From an uncultured Pseudobdellovibrionaceae bacterium (GTDB lineage Bacteria > Bdellovibrionota > Bdellovibrionia > Bdellovibrionales > JAMPXM01), in NCBI GenBank assembly GCA_934277865.1, contig CAKQVW010000068.1, forward strand, positions 1 through 10,505: a DNA stretch of 10,505 nt, read 5' to 3'. A program made the position numbers and the translations under genes. Below, piece by piece: positions 1 through 6,995 of this stretch. How positions within the stretch are numbered: the first letter of the stretch is position 1; each line of letters opens with the position of its first letter. The notes beneath the pieces were generated by a model that did not search any database, was not told where the DNA came from, and worked only from the letters and a program-made list of their open reading frames with translations.

Positions 1-2282
1 AGATTTCCGTCGGAGTCGTCATTCAAAAGATGGTGCGAGCCGATCGGGCTGGCGTCGCTTTTAGTCGAAATCCCATCCGGGCGTTGGATCGCGATTCGCT
101 TTTGATTGCCTCTGTGTTCGGCCTTGGTGAGGGGCTGGTCAGTGGCTATCTCGAGTCAGACTCCTTTGATGTGTCTCGCTCGAAGCGCACAATCAAATCG
201 GAGCTTGTCACCAAGGACCAGGCGTTTCGACGTGACCACAATGGCGGGCTCAAAATTGAATCGGTCGATCCAGCGTTACATAAGGCCTCGTCGTTGACCG
301 ATGAAGAGGTGTTGAAGATCGCAGATCTGTGTTTGGATCTCGAGAAAAAGTTAGAGGCTCCTCAGGATTGCGAATGGGCCATCGAAGATGGCCAGGTCTA
401 TCTCGTGCAAACTCGTCCCGTCACCAGTCTGCCGCCAGACACGTACTTTGAATCGAGCAGTCGAGGAGTTTCGGCGAGTCTTTGGGACAACTCCAACATC
501 ATCGAAAGTTATTCGGGCGTGACAACGCCGCTGACGTTTAGCTTTGCTTCACGCGTTTACCGACAGGTGTACATCCAGTTCTGCGAAGTCATGGGCATTC
601 CACAAGCTTGGATCATCGAGCGTGAAGATGTCTTTCGCAACATGCTGGGTCTGATTCGGGGTCGCATCTATTACAATCTCGTGAACTGGTACAAGCTTGT
701 GCTTTTGCTTCCAGGATCGGCCAACAACAAGAGCTTCATGGAAACTATGATGGGGGTGAAGCAGGGTCTTAAGCCTGAAGTCGCCAAGCTCTTTGAGTTC
801 GTAAATAACCCACCTCGCTACAGTCTCATCCAAAAGCTTACGCTCTTGGTGTCGACGTACTTGCGTTTCAAAAAAATCGACACCTTGGTGGGAGAGTTCA
901 ATCGCAATTTTGTTGAGACCTACGAAGATGCGAGGAAGCGACCGTACCGAACCTACAGCTTTGATCAGCTGGTGGACGAATATCATCGTCTCGAAGACCG
1001 CTTTTTAAAGCGCTGGCAAGTTCCCATAATCAACGACTACCTCTGCATGATTTTTTTCGGGCTGCTAAAAAAACTCACAGAGAAGTGGGTGGCCAGTGGC
1101 GATGAAGGTGGTTCGCTGCAAAATGATCTGCTCTGTGGGCAAGGGGACTTAGAGAGTACCGAGCCGACGAAAACACTGATGCGGATTGCGAAAGTCATCG
1201 ACAAAGGCGACACGAAGACGCGTGATTGGTTTATTCAAGGTAAGCCATCCGATGTTTGGAGCGAACTTGCTAGGGACCACAGTGCTGTTGGGGCAACGAG
1301 TCCGCAAGCCGAGATCTATCGACTGTTTGACAACTTCTTAGATCTCTATGGATTCCGTTGCATCAACGAGCTGAAGCTAGAAGAAAAGGATCTTCACGAT
1401 GACCCCAGCTTCGTCGTCGGTTCTGTTCAGAGTTATGTGCGCACAGGCTCGTACGATATCGAAAAGATGGAGGCCCGCGAGCTTGAGATTCGTGCCAAGG
1501 CCGAAAAGCTTTTGTTAGAGAAGGTCTCCGGTCCGAAGCTTGCGATTTATCGCTGGGTTCTAAACGAAACTCGTCGTGCTGTTCGCAATCGTGAGAACCT
1601 TCGCTTTGCGAGGACGAAAGTTTTTGGAGTGGCGAGAAAGATCATTCGCGCCATGGGAGCCTGCTTAAAAGATCTTGGTTTCTTGCGCCAAGAATCGGAT
1701 GTGTTTTATCTCACGATCGAAGAACTGATCGCCTTCAACGAGGGGCGCACGGTGACGCTCGATCTGGCAACATTGACGGAAATTCGGAAAAAAGAGTTTT
1801 TAAGCTTCGATAAAACCCAGCCGCCGCCAGACCGTTTTCTTCTGGAGGGCGCTGTGGGTGTGAGCCTTCCGTACGGTCAGGTTTTGGCAGAGCTAGATCT
1901 GCTCCGTTCCGAGCGACCAAAGTCAGATGATCCAAATGTGTTGATCGGCACACCTTGTTGCCCAGGTGTGATCGAAGGGGTCGTTCGGGTTGTGAAGGAG
2001 ATGAAAGATGCAGAGGGAATCGCCGGCGAGATTCTGGTGACCGAACGCACGGATCCAGGTTGGGTGCCACTCTATCCAAGTTGTTCGGGACTTTTGATCG
2101 AGCGTGGAAGTCTTTTGTCGCATTCCGCAGTGGTTGCTCGGGAGCTGGGGCTTCCGACCATTGTCGGAATCTCTGGCGGTTTGATGAAGAAGATTAAGAC
2201 CGGCGACCGTGTGCGTGTGGATGGAGCCAAAGGTGAGGTCCGTCTTCTCAAAGACGAGGCAGAGAAGGTCGTGGAGGCGTAA
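1..2282 (+). CDS. PEP-synthase/rifampicin-phosphotransferase-like dikinase (5' partial)
   Basis: The reading frame is open from base 3, ahead of the first Met codon at 30, and those upstream codons (ISVGVVIQK) fit the family, so the gene starts outside the window. Numbering from Met30, residues 1-135 are the end of a PPDK-type ATP-grasp domain: GVAFSRNP, the GLGEGLVSG loop, and a closing motif with E115, Q127 and R129 that normally binds Mg-ATP. A long central region follows (about 150-620), opening with the SGVTTPLTFS segment typical of rifampicin-phosphotransferase relatives. The C-terminus is a PEP-utilizers swivelling domain with the phospho-accepting His698 in GSLLSHSAVVARELGLPTIVG-type sequence. 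The protein ends just after this domain, so the PEP/pyruvate TIM barrel of true PEP synthase is absent. By family it would move phosphate from ATP through the His to a small molecule; the substrate is unknown. About 110-150 N-terminal residues are probably missing. The next gene begins 3 bases after its stop codon. Confidence 0.88.
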   Translation, partial: ISVGVVIQKMVRADRAGVAFSRNPIRALDRDSLLIASVFGLGEGLVSGYLESDSFDVSRSKRTIKSELVTKDQAFRRDHNGGLKIESVDPALHKASSLTDEEVLKIADLCLDLEKKLEAPQDCEWAIEDGQVYLVQTRPVTSLPPDTYFESSSRGVSASLWDNSNIIESYSGVTTPLTFSFASRVYRQVYIQFCEVMGIPQAWIIEREDVFRNMLGLIRGRIYYNLVNWYKLVLLLPGSANNKSFMETMMGVKQGLKPEVAKLFEFVNNPPRYSLIQKLTLLVSTYLRFKKIDTLVGEFNRNFVETYEDARKRPYRTYSFDQLVDEYHRLEDRFLKRWQVPIINDYLCMIFFGLLKKLTEKWVASGDEGGSLQNDLLCGQGDLESTEPTKTLMRIAKVIDKGDTKTRDWFIQGKPSDVWSELARDHSAVGATSPQAEIYRLFDNFLDLYGFRCINELKLEEKDLHDDPSFVVGSVQSYVRTGSYDIEKMEARELEIRAKAEKLLLEKVSGPKLAIYRWVLNETRRAVRNRENLRFARTKVFGVARKIIRAMGACLKDLGFLRQESDVFYLTIEELIAFNEGRTVTLDLATLTEIRKKEFLSFDKTQPPPDRFLLEGAVGVSLPYGQVLAELDLLRSERPKSDDPNVLIGTPCCPGVIEGVVRVVKEMKDAEGIAGEILVTERTDPGWVPLYPSCSGLLIERGSLLSHSAVVARELGLPTIVGISGGLMKKIKTGDRVRVDGAKGEVRLLKDEAEKVVEA

Positions 2283-2285
2283 CGT

Positions 2286-3293
2286 ATGGGATGGCTCGTT
2301 CGCGATGTTTCGGCACAAGAGTTTGTGAGCTATTTTGGCGAGCCCAGTCGCGACCCGCTTGCGAGGTTTATTCTGGCGCCGGTTCCGTTTCCTCGAGCTT
2401 TTGTGTTTGCCTATCGTGAAGGAGAGTCTCAACCCAGCGCCAGAATTTGTGGTTCGCAGTCGATTGGAAAAGATCTCGCAGTTGGCTTTTTTAGCGGTGA
2501 TCCCGAAGCTTTTTCCGCTATGAACCGGCACTTGGAGGCATGGGCGATCAAGGCAGGTGCGTCGCAGTTGATCGGGCCGATGATTTACAACACCTGGTTT
2601 CCTTATCGGGCAAGACTGTTTGATGACGAGCAGTCGCGAATCGGAGTCGACGGTCTTCAGGGGTTTTCATGGGAACCCAATCAGAACCGAGGTGACGAAC
2701 GCCTTTGGGAAGAATCGGGATACCAGATGATCGAAAGCTATTCGTCGCGTGGTTATAGCGATCTTTCGGGTTTTCAGGAGCGACTGATGCCGGCGCTGGA
2801 TGCGGCTCTTGAGAATGGATTTACGATTCACGCATTTCCAAGCCAGATGGCGACCGAAGAATCACGCGGCCGGTTATTGGATGATCTCTATCAGTTGACC
2901 ATGCAGAGCTTCAAAGAAGCATTTTTTTTTCAGGCGATTCCGCGTGAGTATTTCCATCAGTTGTATCTGGCTGGCTTTTCGGAACTCAAAGATCTTTCCA
3001 GCTCTTATTTGATGCGGGATCGTGACGGGCGTGCCGCAGCTTTTAGTTTCGCATTTCCGGATCGTGGCTACATGGTTTTTAAAACGCTTGCTGTTGGTTC
3101 CGACTATCGTGGAAAGCGCCTTTCTAACGCCGTCATGGCGGCCAGCGCGGAAACCGGAGTTCGTCAGGGTCTGGACAAGATGATTCACGCCCTTATGCGG
3201 CGCGGGAATCTGAGCGAGCATTTTGGAGGCCGCTCGGAGCTTCTCTTCGAACACTGTTATGGACTCTTTGCCAAACAGCTTGATTCGAAGTAG
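2286..3293 (+). CDS. Tandem GNAT-like acyltransferase (YghO-like)
   Basis: A cytoplasmic 335-residue protein with no signal peptide. Its layout recalls YghO-type proteins with two GNAT-like halves. The first half (about 35-185) has AVGFFSGDPEAF, an amphipathic helix ending in EAWAIKAGA, then LIGPM and a GF.W.PN segment. The second half (about 195-330) has the pattern expected of an acetyl-CoA-binding GNAT core: a strand YMVFKTLAV (262-270) followed by YRGKRLSNAVM (274-284), standing in for the Q/RxxGxG/A motif, and a late Asn (N308). ATG 2286 is chosen because GGAGG lies 8 bases upstream, inside the end of the preceding gene. Spacing of 3 bases from the kinase-like gene and 9 from the phosphatase gene suggests one operon. 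The acyl donor and acceptor are unknown. A run of nine T (2922-2930) encodes FFF. Confidence 0.72.
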   Translation: MGWLVRDVSAQEFVSYFGEPSRDPLARFILAPVPFPRAFVFAYREGESQPSARICGSQSIGKDLAVGFFSGDPEAFSAMNRHLEAWAIKAGASQLIGPMIYNTWFPYRARLFDDEQSRIGVDGLQGFSWEPNQNRGDERLWEESGYQMIESYSSRGYSDLSGFQERLMPALDAALENGFTIHAFPSQMATEESRGRLLDDLYQLTMQSFKEAFFFQAIPREYFHQLYLAGFSELKDLSSSYLMRDRDGRAAAFSFAFPDRGYMVFKTLAVGSDYRGKRLSNAVMAASAETGVRQGLDKMIHALMRRGNLSEHFGGRSELLFEHCYGLFAKQLDSK

Positions 3294-3302
3294 CCCTTTC
3301 GC

Positions 3303-4976
3303 ATGACAAATTCCACTCGTAAGTTCGCATTGATTGTTTTTCTTCTCGCTTCATTTCTGATTCAAAACCTGGTGCTGTCCGAGGCTCAAGCCTCGGGCTC
3401 CAGCAAGCCAATGTCGCTTGGACAATTTATGACCAAGCCCAAGCTTGTCGTGGTTTTGGTGGTGGATCAGTGTCGTTCAGATTTTCTCACCCGGTTTCAT
3501 AAGCGCATGACGGCCAATGGTGCCCCAGGCGGCCTTCGGTATTTGATGGCCAAGGGTGCGTACTATCCGTTTGCCAAGTTCGATATTCTGCAAAGCATGA
3601 CGTGCCCGGGGCACGCGACCGTTCTGACCGGCGCGTATCCCAATCAAATGGGGATTCCCCTGAACGAGTGGTATGACACATCACTAAAATCACAGATTTA
3701 CTGTGCGTCGGACGACAAGAGCCCGATCGTGGGTCGTCAAGCAGCAGCACGCGAAGGCATGAGTCCACGCCGTCTAGTTGGATCGACAGTTGGAGATGAA
3801 CTTAAGATCGCGGGATATAAATCAAAAGTTGTGTCGGTGGCCTTGAAAGATCGGTCGAGCATCATGATGGGCGGCCATCTTGGAGATCTCTCGATTTGGA
3901 TTGAGGAAGGTCGCTGGGTGACTTCTCGGTACTACGCCAAAGATGGAAATCTCCCTGACTGGGTTTCGGATCTCAACAAGGGACTTGCCAGCGAAGAGGG
4001 AAAGACCTTTCAAGTTGAAATTCCGGGCAATGCTTCAGGACTGTCGTTGGCGACGAATGACAAACGTTCGGTCAAGATCGTGATCGACAAGAAAAATGCG
4101 TTCACAACCGAGTATGGAGTGAAGGTCACAACTGACGCTGCCATCAAGGCGCTTGAGTCGATGAAGCTGGGCCAGGGAGAACACCCAGATATTTTGGCGG
4201 TCAGCTATTCGGCACACGATATGATGGGACACGCAAAAGGACTTCAGGGTGCAGAGATGGAGCACCTGACCGTCTACGAGGACGCCAGTATTGGAGAGTT
4301 ATTGAAGGCGATCGACAAGAAGGTGGGCCTGAAGAATGCGGTCATTGCCATGACTGCCGATCACGGTGTTGCACCCCCCGTGGAACTGGCAAAAAACCTT
4401 GGGATCTCTGCCGGAACCTTTGGCCAGGAGTTTGCGAATGAAGCCGAGGCACACTTGGTTAAAAAGTTCGGCAAAGCCAAAAAAGGCGATTACATCCTCC
4501 GAGTTCGCTCTTTTAATTTCTACTTGAATCCGGACGTCATGGTTGAAAAGAAGCTGGCCCGCGAACGACTGGAAAATGAATTGAAGCAATTCATCGCGTC
4601 GCCAAAGGCCAATGGAGAAATTGGCCGAGAGGGTGTGGCAAGTGTGTTCACACGATCGGAATACGAAGCTGGAAAATTGCCCGCTGGCCGCTTTGAACGA
4701 CAGATCAAAAACACCTATGTCGTCGGCAAGTCCGGTGAAGTCGTGATGATTCCCAAACCGTTCTGGGTGATCGAAAGTGGTTATGCGACTCACATCACGG
4801 GATATGAGTACGATCGAACAGTGCCGTTGATCCTGGCCGGAGAACGTATTCGTCCCGGCGTTTACGCAAATTCGGCAGAAGTCATCGATCTTGCTCCCAC
4901 CTTGAGTTTTATTCTCGGTCTTGTGCCACCATCGGGCACGGACGGGCGTGTGCTGCACGAGGCGCTGGCACCGTAG
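3303..4976 (+). CDS. Secreted PafA-type alkaline phosphatase
   Basis: A 557-residue alkaline-phosphatase-superfamily enzyme that hydrolyses phosphomonoesters outside the cytoplasm. Residues 1-30 form a Sec signal peptide (basic start, hydrophobic core, cleavage likely after AQA at 30). The expected PafA-type active site can be followed in order: D55 in VVDQ (zinc), nucleophile T100 in MTCPGH, N121 in NEWYD, K182 and R184 in ALKDR, D306 and H310 in HDMMGH, D353 and H354 in TADHG, and H497 in HITGYEYD. The K/R pair and Thr nucleophile place it with PafA rather than with the Ser/Arg enzyme PhoA. Length fits the family. It begins 9 bases after the GNAT-like gene with only a weak Shine-Dalgarno, so it probably depends on translation of the upstream genes. 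A phosphodiesterase activity cannot be excluded from sequence alone, but the K/R signature favours monoesters. Confidence 0.93.
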   Translation: MTNSTRKFALIVFLLASFLIQNLVLSEAQASGSSKPMSLGQFMTKPKLVVVLVVDQCRSDFLTRFHKRMTANGAPGGLRYLMAKGAYYPFAKFDILQSMTCPGHATVLTGAYPNQMGIPLNEWYDTSLKSQIYCASDDKSPIVGRQAAAREGMSPRRLVGSTVGDELKIAGYKSKVVSVALKDRSSIMMGGHLGDLSIWIEEGRWVTSRYYAKDGNLPDWVSDLNKGLASEEGKTFQVEIPGNASGLSLATNDKRSVKIVIDKKNAFTTEYGVKVTTDAAIKALESMKLGQGEHPDILAVSYSAHDMMGHAKGLQGAEMEHLTVYEDASIGELLKAIDKKVGLKNAVIAMTADHGVAPPVELAKNLGISAGTFGQEFANEAEAHLVKKFGKAKKGDYILRVRSFNFYLNPDVMVEKKLARERLENELKQFIASPKANGEIGREGVASVFTRSEYEAGKLPAGRFERQIKNTYVVGKSGEVVMIPKPFWVIESGYATHITGYEYDRTVPLILAGERIRPGVYANSAEVIDLAPTLSFILGLVPPSGTDGRVLHEALAP

Positions 4977-4986
4977 GGTCTCAAAT

Positions 4987-5002
4987 GGGCCCACCTGGGC
5001 CC
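4987..5002. other. GGGCCC-ACCT-GGGCCC inverted repeat
   Basis: Two copies of the palindrome GGGCCC, separated by ACCT, lie 10 bases after the phosphatase stop codon. They can form a six-pair GC-only stem with a four-base loop on either strand. The sequence after it on the + strand is CAAAACGG, with no T-tract, so it is not a standard intrinsic terminator. It may slow polymerase or protect the 3' end of the upstream mRNA. The rest of the gap 4977-5079 shows nothing certain; a TTGAGT at about 5019 could be a -35 box, but I see no convincing -10 partner. Confidence 0.4.
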
Positions 5003-5079
5003 CAAAACGGGTTTGAAGCTTGAGTTTCTTTGGGCCTGCGTGGTACCGAAGGTCGAACTTTGAATGATGTGGGGGATAT

Positions 5080-5445
5080 ATGCACACGCAGTTGATGGGT
5101 CGTGGTTATTCGGTTCAAACTATTTTGACGGCCCTCGCATCGACTTTCGTCCTTGGCGCCATTCACTTCACGCCATCGGATGCACAAGCCGGACGTATGA
5201 AGGACGTTCACCTGATGCACCTTGAGGCGATTGCCGAGTATTTATACGGGAATGCCGACACGGATGGTCTTCAGACGCGCAATTCGAGCTTCGTACCGGC
5301 GGAAGCGGGCTACCGGTTTGCTGTACGTAGCGAAGTTCTTGTTTACTCGCCAGTGACCGACGGTTTTGATTGGGTTCCCTGTGTGACCCAGCTTGTTCAG
5401 ACGGGTCCTCGCAGCTTTCGTGTGGCGAAGACCGTCTGCCAATAA
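5080..5445 (+). CDS. Small secreted hypothetical protein
   Basis: A 121-residue protein that I do not recognise. Residues 1-37 look like a Sec signal peptide: Arg8, a hydrophobic stretch around 14-30, and a likely cut after AQA at 37. The mature part of about 84 residues has two Cys (C101 and C120), which could form one disulfide in the periplasm or outside the cell. The mature N-terminus is helix-like (VHLMHLEAIAEYLYG), and the C-terminal half looks strand-rich (RFAVRSEVLVYS, FDWVPCVTQLVQ, SFRVAKTVC). ATG 5080 has a GGGGG Shine-Dalgarno-like run 5-6 bases upstream; the later ATG at 5095 would shorten the basic region of the signal peptide and lacks a good site. It follows the phosphatase gene after 103 bases and may have its own promoter. 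It ends 10 bases from the convergent DoxX gene. Confidence 0.65.
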   Translation: MHTQLMGRGYSVQTILTALASTFVLGAIHFTPSDAQAGRMKDVHLMHLEAIAEYLYGNADTDGLQTRNSSFVPAEAGYRFAVRSEVLVYSPVTDGFDWVPCVTQLVQTGPRSFRVAKTVCQ

Positions 5446-5455
5446 CAAGCGCGAT

Positions 5456-5851
5456 TTAGACTTTACGAAGCATGCGGTCGAGAGAAAAACGGCCAGCTCC
5501 CTGGAAAATCAGCAGGGTGCAAACTGCCAAGTACATCAGCGAGAGTTCTTTTTGGCCAAACGGATCGGCTGCATGGGCGCCGAATGCCGCAACCGCCATG
5601 GTAAATCCTAAAAACAGCGAAGCGTGACGGGTGAACAGGCCGGCGGCGATCAAAAGCCCCCCGACAAACTCGGAAAGTCCTGCCGACCAGGCGAAAACGG
5701 TAGGAAGTGGAAACCCCATCTGACCAACGGCATTGATAAACCCTTCGGCGGGTGGGATTTTTTTTAAGCCATGGGCAAACGCCATGGCGAGACCGGCAAA
5801 TACACGAAGAATGAAAAGTCCAAGGTCGGGATTGTGGATGAGCTTTTTCAT
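5456..5851 (-). CDS. DoxX family membrane protein
   Basis: A 131-residue integral inner-membrane protein of the DoxX family. About four hydrophobic helices are visible: LGLFILRVFAGLAMAFAHG near the start, FAWSAGLSEFVGGLLIAAGLF, the LFLGFTMAVAAFGAHAA segment, and LMYLAVCTLLIFQGAG. LRVFAG at the start and the GLSEFVGGLLIAAGL helix are typical of the family. Some DoxX proteins take part in redox or thiosulfate:quinone processes or in membrane oxidoreductase complexes; no specific role can be read here. The start at 5851 is preferred over an in-frame ATG at 5923 because AACGGAGCTCAAAT precedes it with ideal spacing, and because the longer form would add 24 unlike residues and overlap the previous gene. 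It is the last gene of the - strand series, 43 bases after the BtaA-like gene, and may be cotranscribed with it. Confidence 0.88.
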   Translation of the reverse strand: MKKLIHNPDLGLFILRVFAGLAMAFAHGLKKIPPAEGFINAVGQMGFPLPTVFAWSAGLSEFVGGLLIAAGLFTRHASLFLGFTMAVAAFGAHAADPFGQKELSLMYLAVCTLLIFQGAGRFSLDRMLRKV

Positions 5852-5857
5852 ATTTGA

Positions 5858-5862
5858 GCTCC
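5858..5862 (-). promoter_or_regulatory. Ribosome binding site deciding the DoxX start
   Basis: Read on the - strand, GGAG lies seven bases before the ATG at 5851-5849. No comparable site precedes the in-frame ATG at 5923, which lies inside the end of the BtaA-like gene. This supports the shorter DoxX protein. Confidence 0.6.
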
Positions 5863-5894
5863 GTTTCGGCGCAAAAGTTGATCTAAGTTTTTCT

Positions 5895-6995
5895 CTAAGT
5901 CTTTTCAAAGATATCAAATTCATAGACGCCGGTTGTATCTAAATCTCGCGCCCACGATTCTTCGACGGCGAGTTTTGTCCAACCTGAACTCTCGATTCCG
6001 GGTGGGCGCCTTAAGAAGCTTCGAATCACCATACGGCTCCCGGACTTGGTTTCTTTTGGAAGATTTTGAAGCAGGCGCTTGGCCTCCTCTTCGGGTAAAT
6101 AAGAGATCGTGTCGGAAAGCGAGACGAAGTCATAGGGTTTGGTTTTCAGGATCTCAAGCAGATTGGCCTGATGGTATTGCACCTTTGTCGGGGAGCCCTT
6201 GATAGCCAATATAATGTCTTCGCGTGCCTCTAGCGGGAGCCCCTCTTCATAGGCAACACCACCCAAGAACAGCACCTGAAGGAAATAGTTCTTTCGAATC
6301 AAAGTGCGTGTGAAAAGGCGCGTGAATTCTTCTTCGATGAACGCCGAAGGCGCACGCGTCTCTGTTCGGCGATCACTTTGACCAGAAAAATGCCCCTTGT
6401 AGAGGAAACGGTTGAAGACAAATTCGCTTGCGGCGATCCGCACGAAGGCCTTGAAGACCAGAGGCTTAAAGTGCTTCTGAAAAAGTTTGTTTTGCTCCTC
6501 CAGCGAGTGCGCTTCAAAGATCGGCCTCGTGTCGAGCCTTAGGACCTCACGAAAGATCCGTCCCATTTTTTGAAAGTGCCCTTCCCAGCGACCAAGCAGG
6601 ATAAAACCTCGGCCAGTCCACGCATTCTTTCTCTCCAACCAGAAACGATAGGTTGCCTCGCTTAAGTGGGGTTTGAGACTCACAAAAAGTTCGATCCGGT
6701 CATCGTGACTGGTGGAGTTCCCTGGGATGCCACCCCGGTAGCCGAGAAAAAACAGAAATTCATCTCGTGAGAGGTGGCGAGCGGCCGCAACTCGTAGTTC
6801 CACGAGGGCTAGTTGTTCTTGGGAAAGATCGACGACATCCAGAGTTTTTGGTCGCCGTGCTATCAAAGGTAAAACGCGCGCCCCACTTCCGCCAATGCAG
6901 AACACGGACTGCAGATTTTCTTTCTGCAGTGTCCATTCGATTCGGGTGTCTTCGTTGGAGAGGGTGTAGTTGAGGTTCTTAAAGTACTCGCTCAT
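5895..6995 (-). CDS. BtaA-like (DUF3419) SAM:diacylglycerol 3-amino-3-carboxypropyl transferase family
   Basis: A 366-residue DUF3419/BtaA-family protein. BtaA moves the 3-amino-3-carboxypropyl group of S-adenosylmethionine to diacylglycerol, the first step of betaine-lipid (DGTS) synthesis. Visible family marks are an N-terminal LNYTLSNEDTRIEWTL segment, a SAM-binding glycine-rich loop VFCIGGSGARVL (31-42), an acidic strand end DVVDLSQEQLALVELR (53-68) followed by AARHLSRDEFLFFLG, and a C-terminal DFVSLSDTISYLPEEEA block ahead of a late RMVIRSF strand. No signal peptide is present, so it should act at the cytoplasmic face of the membrane. The start ATG overlaps the stop of the beta-barrel gene as ATGA (6992-6995), with TGGAGG upstream. 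No BtaB-type N-methyltransferase is in the window, so the final lipid may not be DGTS, and the acceptor may differ from diacylglycerol. Confidence 0.78.
   Translation of the reverse strand: MSEYFKNLNYTLSNEDTRIEWTLQKENLQSVFCIGGSGARVLPLIARRPKTLDVVDLSQEQLALVELRVAAARHLSRDEFLFFLGYRGGIPGNSTSHDDRIELFVSLKPHLSEATYRFWLERKNAWTGRGFILLGRWEGHFQKMGRIFREVLRLDTRPIFEAHSLEEQNKLFQKHFKPLVFKAFVRIAASEFVFNRFLYKGHFSGQSDRRTETRAPSAFIEEEFTRLFTRTLIRKNYFLQVLFLGGVAYEEGLPLEAREDIILAIKGSPTKVQYHQANLLEILKTKPYDFVSLSDTISYLPEEEAKRLLQNLPKETKSGSRMVIRSFLRRPPGIESSGWTKLAVEESWARDLDTTGVYEFDIFEKT

Noticed and set aside
549..986. A 145-codon open frame on the - strand
   Set aside because: It is antisense to the well-supported dikinase gene and its translation matches nothing recognisable.
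1..2282. Calling the first gene PEP synthase (ppsA)
   Set aside because: The C-terminal PEP/pyruvate TIM barrel is missing: the protein ends about 50 residues after the phospho-accepting His.
1923..2531. A 202-codon open frame on the - strand
   Set aside because: It covers the phosphohistidine domain of the dikinase and the start of the next gene on the + strand. Its translation has low-complexity composition and no family resemblance.
4987..5010. Intrinsic terminator after the phosphatase gene
   Set aside because: The hairpin is followed by CAAAACGG on the + strand and by a mixed ATTTGAG on the - strand, so there is no T-tract.
4299..5087. A 262-codon open frame on the - strand across the phosphatase gene
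   Set aside because: It lies antisense to a phosphatase whose every catalytic residue is present. The product is rich in His, Cys, Arg and Phe with no recognisable domain, as expected of a shadow frame.
5852..5923. A longer DoxX start at the ATG at 5923
   Set aside because: It would add a basic, unlike 24-residue segment and overlap the BtaA-like gene, whereas the ATG at 5851 has a well-placed GGAG.
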